37,662 nucleotides of DNA from positions 1 to 37,662 of the forward strand of contig JADINE010000023.1 of NCBI GenBank assembly GCA_017694175.1. The letters are read 5' to 3'. The notes beneath the pieces were generated by a model. The model was not told the DNA's origin, did no database searches, and saw nothing but the letters and a program-made list of their open reading frames with translations. Numbering within the stretch: position 1 is the first letter of the stretch; each line of letters opens with the position of its first letter. The stretch is from Candidatus Enterousia excrementavium (GTDB lineage: Bacteria; Pseudomonadota; Alphaproteobacteria; Rs-D84). The translations under genes and the position numbers were made by a program. Positions 8,437 to 17,685 of the stretch are shown piece after piece.

Positions 8437-10818
8437 ATGAGAAGATTGCCCCTGTGCTTTTTTCTGATTGCGGCATGTGTGCCGTTGGTTTTTACCGACG
8501 GCGGTGCTTTTGCTGTGTCGCGTGTTATTCCAACGGATGCCACAGATGCGTCTGTAACGTCCACATCGCGTGGCGATGCAAATACAGTGTCGCGCGCCAC
8601 CGTATCGCGTGGAACGTTGACACAACCCGATGTTGTGCACCAAACACAAAGTACCGATGCTGTTACCACAAATCGTAATGAAAACAACCGCACAGTGGTA
8701 AGTCGCGCCGCCACAACGACAAATAACGCAGATGTTGTGCGTGTTGGCGGACGGGTACTGAATCTGGGTGATGCCACACCAACTTCCACGCCACGTGGCA
8801 CGTCAAACACGGTTGCCAACACGGGCAGTGTATCCCGCGCCAGTGCAACTCAATCGGGGCATGTGAACAGTGCGCGTGAAAATCTGACCGCTACGGTTAA
8901 CACTGTTGGTCGCAATGCCCGGGTCGAGGCTGCAAGCATAAACAACAATCCATCGGTTCGTCGTGCGGGGCTTACATTGCGCCCATCCACGGCCGAGGTT
9001 GGCGGTCGTGCCACGATTGCCGGCACAAGTGTTCAAACAGGTTCGAACATAGACGAACAAATTCGCGGGGTTGCGTCACGTGCGGCGACAACCGCGCCTA
9101 CATCTGAATCCATTGCTGCGGCCAAAGAACGCATGGATTTAACAACCGATTTAAATCAATCGTGTCAACAGCAGTATAATGATTGCATGGATCAATTTTG
9201 TAACGTGATTGATGCGAACCAGGGGCGCTGTTCATGTTCTGCCAATTTGTCGAATTATACCGAAGTAGAAGAGGCTGTCACCGACGCCAACAATCAATTG
9301 AACGAGGTTGCTCAACGTATTCGTTATGTTGGCCTGTCAGCGGATGAAATTCGTGCCATTATGAACGAGACCGAGGCCGAAGAAGCCCTGTCCGGCGCGC
9401 GCGATACGTCTGAAACGCGTAATATGTTGGAAGAAATCGAGGAATTAATTCGCGATCCGTCGAGTGCCACATCATCATATGCATCAAGTTCAACATCGTT
9501 TGGGCTGGATATGGATTTGGATTTTTCATCCAACGTTGCGGATATTTTCAGTTTAGATTTTCTGAATATGGGCACAACAAGTTTTTCTAATTTGCGCGGA
9601 ACATCGCTTTATAATGCCGCTAAGAATCGTTGTAAAACGGTTTTGAATCAATGTGAAGAGGCCGGCGCCAACATCGATCAAATCACTGCGAATTATGATT
9701 TGGCCATCGATCGCGACTGCATTTCGTACGAACAGGGTTTAAGCAAAATGAATGACACATTGGTTTCCAATGTGCGCAGTGCGAATTTGATGTTACAGAA
9801 AGCACGCTTGGCAGTTATGCAAAATAAAAATCAATACGATGCCAAAGGTTGCATTGCTGCGCTGGATGCGTGTATGACCGATGAAATGGTGTGTGGCGCG
9901 GATTACACGAAATGTTTGGATCCAACCAAACGCTATATTGATGAAAATGGCGAAGTGGTTTTGGGTGAAAACATTACAAAAATTCGTGATTTTATGACAA
10001 AGTATAATAATGCAAATATAGACTCATCGTTCTTGCAAAATGTGGCCAATATGTCAATAAGCCCAGCTACGTGTTCCGCGGACGCAGCAGATGCATCCGA
10101 TGATGCCGGCAATAACGGCGCCTGTATCGCAAGTTATTTGTTACAAAAAATAGGCACCGGCCAGGAAGTAACCGATGGTGGTTTGTGCCGTGCAGTTTTG
10201 GATAAATGCCAGGCATACACATACGACGACAGTGGAAAATATTTACAATATAACGATGTTGTTGTAAATTATATACAACGTGCCATGGTTAATGTCAAAG
10301 CGGAACAGGAACAAATCATATCTGATTATTCGTCAAATTGCTTGTTGGATGTTGCAAATTGTTATAACCAACAGGTGACCCAGGTGAACGCTTGGACATC
10401 CAGCGCCAGCATTAACAGCATTTATATGGTGATGAAGGGTGCTTGTCGAAACGTTGCATTAACATGTGCATATGCAGTGTTTGATGGCGCAGAAAACGAT
10501 ACAGATTCGCCGTGTCCCACAGGCGACGCAGCCGACAACGAAAATACGTGTATCGAAAGTATATCGGAAATGTTCTATCAATCATTGTTATGCCCGGATA
10601 ATTCGACATATGATGCCGAGTGTGAAGGTATGTCGAAGTCGGCATCATGCGTAAACGAAAGATGCAAGTGCATTTCTGGGTACGAGGTATGGGGATCACG
10701 TTGTTTGATTGAATGTGACGCAAACGCATATGATGAACGTAATTCCAGTGGCGAATGCGTATGCAAACCTGGCTATGAAAAGAAAAATGGACTTTGCCAA
10801 AAAATAGAAACAGAATAA
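8437..10818 (+). CDS. Secreted Cys-rich protein with 'VSRGT' N-terminal region and C-terminal EGF-like module
   Basis: Signal peptide MRRLPLCFFLIAACVPLVFTDGGAFA; SRGD/SRGT motifs; 'CQQQYNDCMDQFCNVIDANQGRCSCSAN' parallels ORF 5215; C-terminus 'CVNERCKCISGYEVWGSRCLIECDANAYDERNSSGECVCKPGYEKKNGLC'. Confidence 0.85.
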   Translation: MRRLPLCFFLIAACVPLVFTDGGAFAVSRVIPTDATDASVTSTSRGDANTVSRATVSRGTLTQPDVVHQTQSTDAVTTNRNENNRTVVSRAATTTNNADVVRVGGRVLNLGDATPTSTPRGTSNTVANTGSVSRASATQSGHVNSARENLTATVNTVGRNARVEAASINNNPSVRRAGLTLRPSTAEVGGRATIAGTSVQTGSNIDEQIRGVASRAATTAPTSESIAAAKERMDLTTDLNQSCQQQYNDCMDQFCNVIDANQGRCSCSANLSNYTEVEEAVTDANNQLNEVAQRIRYVGLSADEIRAIMNETEAEEALSGARDTSETRNMLEEIEELIRDPSSATSSYASSSTSFGLDMDLDFSSNVADIFSLDFLNMGTTSFSNLRGTSLYNAAKNRCKTVLNQCEEAGANIDQITANYDLAIDRDCISYEQGLSKMNDTLVSNVRSANLMLQKARLAVMQNKNQYDAKGCIAALDACMTDEMVCGADYTKCLDPTKRYIDENGEVVLGENITKIRDFMTKYNNANIDSSFLQNVANMSISPATCSADAADASDDAGNNGACIASYLLQKIGTGQEVTDGGLCRAVLDKCQAYTYDDSGKYLQYNDVVVNYIQRAMVNVKAEQEQIISDYSSNCLLDVANCYNQQVTQVNAWTSSASINSIYMVMKGACRNVALTCAYAVFDGAENDTDSPCPTGDAADNENTCIESISEMFYQSLLCPDNSTYDAECEGMSKSASCVNERCKCISGYEVWGSRCLIECDANAYDERNSSGECVCKPGYEKKNGLCQKIETE

Positions 10819-10819
10819 A

Positions 10820-10844
10820 AAATGTCGCATTTGCGACATTTTTT
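10820..10844 (+). terminator. Bidirectional Rho-independent terminator between convergent genes
   Basis: aaaatgtcgcatttgcgacattttt. Confidence 0.85.
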
Positions 10845-11520
10845 ATGCAGTTATTTTTTCCATAAATTCATTGTGTGCGGCCAATTCATCCGCATGTGGC
10901 TGAAAAGTTCTGTGTGGAAAATTTGCACCAATTTTTGGGTGTGCCAAAAAATCCGCATGCTGTTTCGCAATTATTTCCGAAACATCGGGCGCAGGCGCGG
11001 TATTTTCAAGTTCTTTATAAACTTTGGCCAAAATTTCAGCGTCAATTAATGCGCCGTGTGCGTCTGCACGTGCGGTAAGTGATATTCCATACCATTTTGC
11101 CAATGCGTCCAACGAATAGCTTTTGGGGCCAAACACACGATTGCGTGCAATCACAATTGAATCGAATTGCTGGCTGCGCGGAATTTCGGGCAACCCAACC
11201 AGGCGCAATTCATGATTAATAAACGGAAAGTCGAAATCCAGGCCGTTATGTGCAACAATTGGGCTGTCACCGATAAAGGACAAAAATTTTGGTGCAACAG
11301 CGGCCATTTTGGGTTTGTCTTCCAAAAAAGCATTTGAAATTTTATGCACCATATACGAATCGGGCGGGATGATTTTGCCGTCTGGATTAATATATTCGTG
11401 GAAAGTATTATCTGTGATTACGCCATCAATCATTTCAACAGCGCCGATTTCAATGCAGCGATCGCCCCGCATATATTCCAAGCCTGTCGTTTCAATATCA
11501 AAGCAAATCACGCGCCCCAT
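10843..11520 (-). CDS. dnaQ: DNA polymerase III epsilon subunit (3'-5' exonuclease)
   Basis: ICFDIETTGLEY (ExoI DxE), VAHNGLDFDFPFIN, HGALIDAEILAKVY (ExoIII HxxxxD). Confidence 0.93.
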   Translation of the reverse strand: MGRVICFDIETTGLEYMRGDRCIEIGAVEMIDGVITDNTFHEYINPDGKIIPPDSYMVHKISNAFLEDKPKMAAVAPKFLSFIGDSPIVAHNGLDFDFPFINHELRLVGLPEIPRSQQFDSIVIARNRVFGPKSYSLDALAKWYGISLTARADAHGALIDAEILAKVYKELENTAPAPDVSEIIAKQHADFLAHPKIGANFPHRTFQPHADELAAHNEFMEKITA

Positions 11521-11548
11521 TATTTCCCATCCCCGTAAAAATATAGTT

Positions 11549-11577
11549 TTGTAAAGTTAAGTTTTGTGTATTATAAT
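11549..11577 (+). promoter_or_regulatory. Sigma70-type promoter of the helicase gene
   Basis: TTGTAA (11549-11554), 17-bp spacer, TATAAT (11572-11577). Confidence 0.7.
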
Positions 11578-11592
11578 GCGATGGTGAATTTA

Positions 11593-13710
11593 ATGCTAGA
11601 AAATCTTAATCCAGAACAAAAATTAGCCGTTGAAACGACCGAAGGGCCGTTGTTGGTTTTATCAGGCGCAGGAACAGGAAAAACACGTGTTTTAACCACG
11701 CGTGTGGCATATATATTGAACAAAGCATTGGCGTTGCCGTGGCAGGTTTTGGCATTAACGTTTACTAACAAGGCTGCCAACGAAATGAAATCACGCCTGG
11801 CGGGCTTTTGTGACGGTGCAAATTGGTATGCTGGCGACGTGTGGTGTGGCACATTTCATTCTATTTGTTTGCGTATTTTGCGGTCAAATGCGGATGCAGC
11901 GGGTCTGCGGCGCGATTTTTTAATCTATGGCGAAGAAGAACAAAAAACAGTTTTGAAACATGTTCTGGCCGATATGGGGTTGGATATCAAAGATTTTAAC
12001 CCATCTGATTGGGTTGAACGTATTTCCGCGATAAAGGACAAAGGTCTGCACAGCGATGAACACACATCTGCGGTTGCGTTGAAAATATTGAATGCATATA
12101 ACGCGGAACTTGCGCGCATGGGGGCGGTGGATTTTGGCGATATTATATTAAAAGTTTTGCAATTGTTTGATGCTTTCCCCGATATCCTTATGCGATATCA
12201 GCGGCAATTTAAATACATTCTTGTTGACGAGTTCCAGGATACTAATGCTGCGCAAATGCAATTTCTGCAAATGCTGACACGTGGAATTGAAAATCCGAAT
12301 ATTTGTTGTGTTGGCGATGATGATCAATCGATTTATTCTTGGCGTGGTGCGGAAATAAAAAACATTTTGAATTTCGAAAAAACATTTCCAACGGCAAAAA
12401 TCATTCGCCTGGAAACGAATTACCGCAGTACACCGAATATCCTGGGGGCGGCAAATTCGCTTATACGGCATAATTCGGACAGATTGGGCAAAGATTTACA
12501 TACGCCACCAAACGCATCGGCGGGCGAGCCGGTGTATGTATTAACTGTGCCATCTGACTTTGACGAAGCGCGTCTGGTATCCGACATAATAATGCGCAAA
12601 TCGGACGACGAGGCGTATGCAAATTACGCAGTATTAATTCGTGCGGGATCGTTGTCGCGCCTGTTCGAAGAAGAATTCACATCACGTGGCATTCCATATA
12701 AATTAATCGGCGCAACCAAGTTTTATGATCGTGCAGAAATCCGTGATGCAATCGCATATTTACGGATTTTGGTATATCCATTTGATGATATATCTTTTAT
12801 GCGGGCAATTGCGCGCCCACGGCGTGGATTTGGGCCATCTGCGATTGCGCGTTTGCGTGCATCGGGTGATAATTTAATGGATGGCATGCGCAAAGCGCAA
12901 TTAACTGGGAAACAGCGTGCGGCCGCCGATGCATTTTTATCAGCGTTTGATTTTGATTGGATGGGCATGTCGCCGGCGGACGCGGCACAAAAGTTATTGG
13001 AAAACACAGGTTATATACAATCATGGCGCGAATCCAAGGATGCAGATGCCCCAGATCGCCTGGATAACATTCGTGAACTTGTAACCAATGTGATTGGCAA
13101 ATATGATACTTTGCCGGAATTTTTGGAACATGCCGCATTAATGATGACCGATGATAATGATTCAGAAGATGGACCAACAATTGATGCAGTAAGCGTAATG
13201 ACCATTCATGCGGCCAAAGGATTGGAATTTGACACGGTGTTTCTTCCCGCCTGGGAAGAGGGCATATTCCCCAACGATATGGCGGTTCAGTCTGGCGGGT
13301 TGGAAGAAGAACGCCGCCTGGCCTATGTTGCAATCACGCGTGCGCGCCGTCGTGCGATAATAATCAATGCTATGTCGCGCATGGTGTTTGGCAATCGGCA
13401 ATATAATTCCCCCAGTCGTTTTATTACCGAAATGGACAACCACTTTTTGGATTTCCAGGGCGGTGCCCCGCAATCATACGCCCCGCGATACCCAGATGTG
13501 CACACTCGCCCCCAAGGTGCATCATATTCACGTGTCACGCATAAAAGTCGGCCGCTGCGTGAAAATAAATCAGTTGTTGGCCGATTGGTTGAACACGAAG
13601 AAATGGGGCGCGGCGTGGTTATCGAAGAAAACGGGGATATTTTAACCGTTGCATTTCGTGCGCGCGGGATAAAAAAAGTTGCACGAAATTACATAAAATT
13701 CATTGATTAA
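11593..13710 (+). CDS. UvrD/PcrA/Rep-type superfamily 1 DNA helicase
   Basis: LNPEQKLAVETTEGPLLVLSGAGTGKTRVLTTR (Walker A), VDEFQDTNAAQ, VGDDDQSIYSWRGA, LETNYRS, MTIHAAKGLEFDTVFLP. ORF also has upstream ATGs at 11566 and 11581. Confidence 0.93.
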   Translation: MLENLNPEQKLAVETTEGPLLVLSGAGTGKTRVLTTRVAYILNKALALPWQVLALTFTNKAANEMKSRLAGFCDGANWYAGDVWCGTFHSICLRILRSNADAAGLRRDFLIYGEEEQKTVLKHVLADMGLDIKDFNPSDWVERISAIKDKGLHSDEHTSAVALKILNAYNAELARMGAVDFGDIILKVLQLFDAFPDILMRYQRQFKYILVDEFQDTNAAQMQFLQMLTRGIENPNICCVGDDDQSIYSWRGAEIKNILNFEKTFPTAKIIRLETNYRSTPNILGAANSLIRHNSDRLGKDLHTPPNASAGEPVYVLTVPSDFDEARLVSDIIMRKSDDEAYANYAVLIRAGSLSRLFEEEFTSRGIPYKLIGATKFYDRAEIRDAIAYLRILVYPFDDISFMRAIARPRRGFGPSAIARLRASGDNLMDGMRKAQLTGKQRAAADAFLSAFDFDWMGMSPADAAQKLLENTGYIQSWRESKDADAPDRLDNIRELVTNVIGKYDTLPEFLEHAALMMTDDNDSEDGPTIDAVSVMTIHAAKGLEFDTVFLPAWEEGIFPNDMAVQSGGLEEERRLAYVAITRARRRAIIINAMSRMVFGNRQYNSPSRFITEMDNHFLDFQGGAPQSYAPRYPDVHTRPQGASYSRVTHKSRPLRENKSVVGRLVEHEEMGRGVVIEENGDILTVAFRARGIKKVARNYIKFID

Positions 13711-13711
13711 A

Positions 13712-13739
13712 AAAATCCGCAAGGCTGCGGATTTTTTTA
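13712..13739 (+). terminator. Bidirectional Rho-independent terminator
   Basis: aaaatccgcaaggctgcggattttttt. Confidence 0.85.
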
Positions 13740-15032
13740 ATCTTTCTTGCGGATTTTTTTAATCATTTCTTTGCCTTTGCTGGATGTAATTTTCCACAGT
13801 TTTGAAATATCAGCGCTAACTTGTTTGCCAAAGCTGTTGTCAATCTTGCCGCCGAAATCTTCGGCAATTTTGCCTGCATGTGTGGCCAAATACAGTACCA
13901 AAGCGCCGGTTAACAACGTCGGAATAAATCCTGCATTTTCCAGTGTTGGTACTTTTGCAGCCAAATCAGTCGTCACAACCCCAGATAACAGTGCTGCACA
14001 TACCGCAATCACCACAGACAACGTCACGAAATAAATCGCAGCATTTATAAATCGTGTGATTTGCTTGGACAAAGATTCCGCCTGGAATAATCCCAGAAAT
14101 CCGTTAAATATATCGCCAACGATTCCTTTGTACGACGTATTGTTCAAAGTTTCTGCGATTGCAGTAAATGGCAACATTATAACAGACAGGAACAAATCCA
14201 CAATCACCCCCAAACCCATCAAAGCGAATTTAAATCCCGCATATACAAACATTACAATGAACACTGCACCAACGAATGTGGTGAATGCGCTGTGGCCTAT
14301 GCCTGCGCCAACCCATTGCCAACCAGCTGAAATCGTGGTCCAGAAAAATCCAGACAGCCGCGTTGGCAAACACATTAAATCTGCTGCTGCGTTTGCATTC
14401 AACAAAGCGCTATCGGTTAAATTTGCGGCGGTATACGCATGAATTGCCCCGCATGTGTCCGGAATTTCCAATCCCACAGTCATTGTGACAGCGTTCAAGA
14501 TTAAATCAGATAAATAACTTGCTACGCTTACAATTGGACCCATAATCCACATAAACAATTGTGCCGGCCCAAACATAAGTATAAACGACCATATGGCGAT
14601 AACAGCACCCTTTTTAACCAAATTAACGCCCAGATCCATTGCGCTGGTGCCTTTGACCATCATGTTATAGGCTTCGAACATAACCCAAAACACATACGCA
14701 ATGATCATGAATATGATTGCGAACCGCACCAATGAAGAATCCAATATGTTTGCGATTGCAGACATCCCGTTCATTAATGCCAGCCCAACTTTTGCTTCGG
14801 CCGGCACAGGTAAATTTTCGGTTGTCTCTGTTTGTTCTTTGGGTGCAAATTCCGTGATATCGGTCCCCAGCATGGTATAAAATTCTTCCATATTTTCCTG
14901 GGTCATCCAATCGCCATAATCACCGATGCCAGTCATGGGAACATTGGTCGCAGCAAACGCATTTGGCACAACAATCATCCACGCCATTGCGATAATAATC
15001 AGTTTTGCAAAGATACGTGTTAAGTATTTCAT
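13737..15032 (-). CDS. TrbL/VirB6-like polytopic membrane protein (member 4 of the operon)
   Basis: Signal peptide MKYLTRIFAKLIIIAMAWMIVVPNAFA; multiple TMs; 'MGLGVIVDLFLSVIMLPFTAIAETLNN' and 'IVGDIFNGFLGLFQ' core; Lys-rich tail KKIRKKD. Start overlaps previous stop (TAATG). Confidence 0.7.
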   Translation of the reverse strand: MKYLTRIFAKLIIIAMAWMIVVPNAFAATNVPMTGIGDYGDWMTQENMEEFYTMLGTDITEFAPKEQTETTENLPVPAEAKVGLALMNGMSAIANILDSSLVRFAIIFMIIAYVFWVMFEAYNMMVKGTSAMDLGVNLVKKGAVIAIWSFILMFGPAQLFMWIMGPIVSVASYLSDLILNAVTMTVGLEIPDTCGAIHAYTAANLTDSALLNANAAADLMCLPTRLSGFFWTTISAGWQWVGAGIGHSAFTTFVGAVFIVMFVYAGFKFALMGLGVIVDLFLSVIMLPFTAIAETLNNTSYKGIVGDIFNGFLGLFQAESLSKQITRFINAAIYFVTLSVVIAVCAALLSGVVTTDLAAKVPTLENAGFIPTLLTGALVLYLATHAGKIAEDFGGKIDNSFGKQVSADISKLWKITSSKGKEMIKKIRKKD

Positions 15033-16477
15033 TAATCTTTACTGAACGCCTTGGTTATGCTTCCTGCCAATTGTTTAGGTATTCCCCAAATAGTTTTGCC
15101 AACATTTTTTGCCCACGTGCCGAAATCGAAAGTTTCCCCTTTGCCAATTTTATCCAATCCGAATACAGCATCAACTCGCGGTTTCAAAATCCAGAAATAC
15201 AGCGCAAAAATGAACATCATCATAAGCAAGAAATCCCACCCGTTTTTCATAAAGTCAAACGCGCCCGGGTATTCATTTTCAACAATGTTCTTTTGCGCAG
15301 TAAAGCAATCGCGGAATTTATCGCCGTCCATTTCACCATCAACCAAAGCAACTTGTTCACATGTTGCAAAAGTATTCATCACAGACAACGTTTGTGCATC
15401 AGGATTTTCCGCACTGCGTCCCATCATAGGCGGCAACATAGCGCTGTATCCATCAACGGGGCCTGGGAAATATGCATCTGCGGCATACGCAACAACAGCA
15501 TACACAATAACAACTTTTAAAGTTATGCTTACGATTTGAATTGCTGCGCGTACCAACAGGTTAATTGCATTTTTCACAACGCCACTGGCAACAGTCCAAG
15601 TTTGTTCAAATGCAGCGGCGGCCAAAATAAGTGGCATAAATATAATAATGAACACCAGTTTAAATATTACAGACAACACCTGGAAAACCAAATCGAAACC
15701 GATAACCAAGAACATCAGAACCAACGCCAGCCCTGCAATCCATGTAAGTGCGCCACCCCCTAAATCCATCCATGCGTAATTCATTAACGAAAAACCGCCT
15801 GCGGCCCCGGCCAGCATAACGCTGTTGATGTTTCCCATTACGCACATAAATGGTTGCAACACAGGTGCCAAAACATTATCTGATGCGTTTGCGGCATCAA
15901 TTGCACCGCATTGCGTTGCATCAGTTACACCCGTTGCCGCCATGGATAATTCCGCCCCAACAAATAACACAGGGGTAACTGTAATATTTGTAACCGTGCG
16001 TAATGCAGCAGTGCCGCCCATTCCCAATGCGCCCAAAAGTGCGCCAACAATTAACACACGTGCACCCTGGCGCCAAACTTTGTCAAACCATCCAGCGAAT
16101 TCCAGTTTTTTTTCTTTTTCGTCCAGCGCGGCAGTTTGCTTTGCTGCATCAAAAATATATTTGGCAGTATATATAAACAAAAACAGTCCGAATCCCAACG
16201 CCAGCACTATCCACAGATTATCCACCATTGCGGTCCAAAACATTTCAGCCGCATTCCCGATAACAACAAATAACTCTTCGATATACCGGCACAGGAAACA
16301 ACCGTTTGCGGACGCGATATCCCCATTGGTCACACCGATTGCGCTTAAAAAACCGTTCATGCTGGTATATGTAATTGCGTCGCCCCCAATGGCAGATGCT
16401 ATATACCAAATCCCCAGCCCCAACGCAATGGCGCCCATGATAAATTGTACGGCAAATAAAATCAGTTTTTCTTTCAC
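15032..16477 (-). CDS. TrbL/VirB6-like polytopic membrane protein (member 3)
   Basis: GTG start overlapping the upstream stop (GTGA); 'CFLCRYIEELF' motif; 'VFKLVFIIIFMPLILAAAAFEQTWTVASGVVKNAINLLVRAAIQI' core. ORF given as 15032..16477. Confidence 0.7.
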   Translation of the reverse strand: MKEKLILFAVQFIMGAIALGLGIWYIASAIGGDAITYTSMNGFLSAIGVTNGDIASANGCFLCRYIEELFVVIGNAAEMFWTAMVDNLWIVLALGFGLFLFIYTAKYIFDAAKQTAALDEKEKKLEFAGWFDKVWRQGARVLIVGALLGALGMGGTAALRTVTNITVTPVLFVGAELSMAATGVTDATQCGAIDAANASDNVLAPVLQPFMCVMGNINSVMLAGAAGGFSLMNYAWMDLGGGALTWIAGLALVLMFLVIGFDLVFQVLSVIFKLVFIIIFMPLILAAAAFEQTWTVASGVVKNAINLLVRAAIQIVSITLKVVIVYAVVAYAADAYFPGPVDGYSAMLPPMMGRSAENPDAQTLSVMNTFATCEQVALVDGEMDGDKFRDCFTAQKNIVENEYPGAFDFMKNGWDFLLMMMFIFALYFWILKPRVDAVFGLDKIGKGETFDFGTWAKNVGKTIWGIPKQLAGSITKAFSKD

Positions 16478-17685
16478 TTTGTTTCTTTGCCTTTATCGTC
16501 ACCGTCTTTTTTTTCTTTGCCACCAGACAAGATGTTTTTACCCAAATTGGCAGCCCCCGTAATAACAGTGGTTGTTAATTTCATTGCGCTGTCGGCCAAT
16601 TGTTCGCTTAATGCGTTTTCAGACGAAACGCCAAACGACCCCAGCACCATAGAAGTTACATTTGGAATTTGTTTGTATATAAAGTTTAACACATAAACCA
16701 AAATAACGCATCCGCCAATTGTCATCGCAGCCAAATTATCACCAGACAAATCGCCTTCGAAAATATTGCCTGTGGTGATAAGTTCCATAATTTCCGCCGC
16801 ACTTTGCCCCGGCGCAGCAAAGAATTTTGCTATGATGGTCATAAGCACAGTATATGTTAACACCGCCGCAGCCAATGCTATGATTGCGTTTATTAATTTT
16901 TTAAACTGATCTGTGCCAACGCCTTTGCCCAACGAAGACATCCATTTTGGTGCGTCATCGCCCTTGAACGCCACCAAGATTAAGGACAACGGAAAGAAAA
17001 ATGCAAAAAACGCCATTGCCACAATGATATCAGCGAAATAAAAACAGAAACGTAAAAACAGTCTGAAAAATCCAAAGAATAAATACAGTCCCAAAACAAA
17101 TAAAATTATATGTTTTACAAGTGAGCCTAGCCCCAGCAATGCGTCCAATGAAAACGCTTTGTCCATAACGGCGATTCCCAAATTCATATACGATTGGAAT
17201 TGGGTAATAGTTGTTTTCATAAGCATGATGATTTTATCGCGCAATTCTGGGCGATAAAAACCATCGTCATCCATTTCTGTGGGTTGATAAGACACGCGTT
17301 CATTAACCACATCCGAATCCGTTTGCAGCATATTTTGCGTGTACACAAGTGTTATATCCGCCACCGGTTCAAATGTGATTGTTGTAATAAACCGCGGCAG
17401 CATAACCCCCATACTTAAAAGAGCCAACGCCACCAAAGAATTTATAATCAACGGTTTGAAAGATTTTTGATAAAACGGGTCAGTAATACCGCCCTTCATA
17501 TTTTTCCATACAGCATTTATTACATAAAACGCGAACAGCACACAAAATAAAATCACACAGAAAAACGCGAACTGTTCATAAACCGCCGCGGCCGCATCTG
17601 AAACAATTTGAAACAGGCGGTCGAACACAGGGCAACCCCAACATTGCACAGCAGAATCGATAAAAGAATTCAACGGTTGATTCAT
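16474..17685 (-). CDS. TrbL/VirB6-like polytopic membrane protein (member 2)
   Basis: Preferred start ATG 17685 forms ATGA with the upstream stop (ORF track start 17700); 'CWGCPVF', 'LPRFITTITFEPV', 'FADIIVAMAFFAFFFPLSLILVAFKG', Lys-rich C-terminus. Confidence 0.7.
   Translation of the reverse strand: MNQPLNSFIDSAVQCWGCPVFDRLFQIVSDAAAAVYEQFAFFCVILFCVLFAFYVINAVWKNMKGGITDPFYQKSFKPLIINSLVALALLSMGVMLPRFITTITFEPVADITLVYTQNMLQTDSDVVNERVSYQPTEMDDDGFYRPELRDKIIMLMKTTITQFQSYMNLGIAVMDKAFSLDALLGLGSLVKHIILFVLGLYLFFGFFRLFLRFCFYFADIIVAMAFFAFFFPLSLILVAFKGDDAPKWMSSLGKGVGTDQFKKLINAIIALAAAVLTYTVLMTIIAKFFAAPGQSAAEIMELITTGNIFEGDLSGDNLAAMTIGGCVILVYVLNFIYKQIPNVTSMVLGSFGVSSENALSEQLADSAMKLTTTVITGAANLGKNILSGGKEKKDGDDKGKETK

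Noticed and set aside
15825-16562. 245-aa plus-strand ORF across the membrane-protein operon
   Set aside because: Antisense to two coupled TM proteins; no family features.
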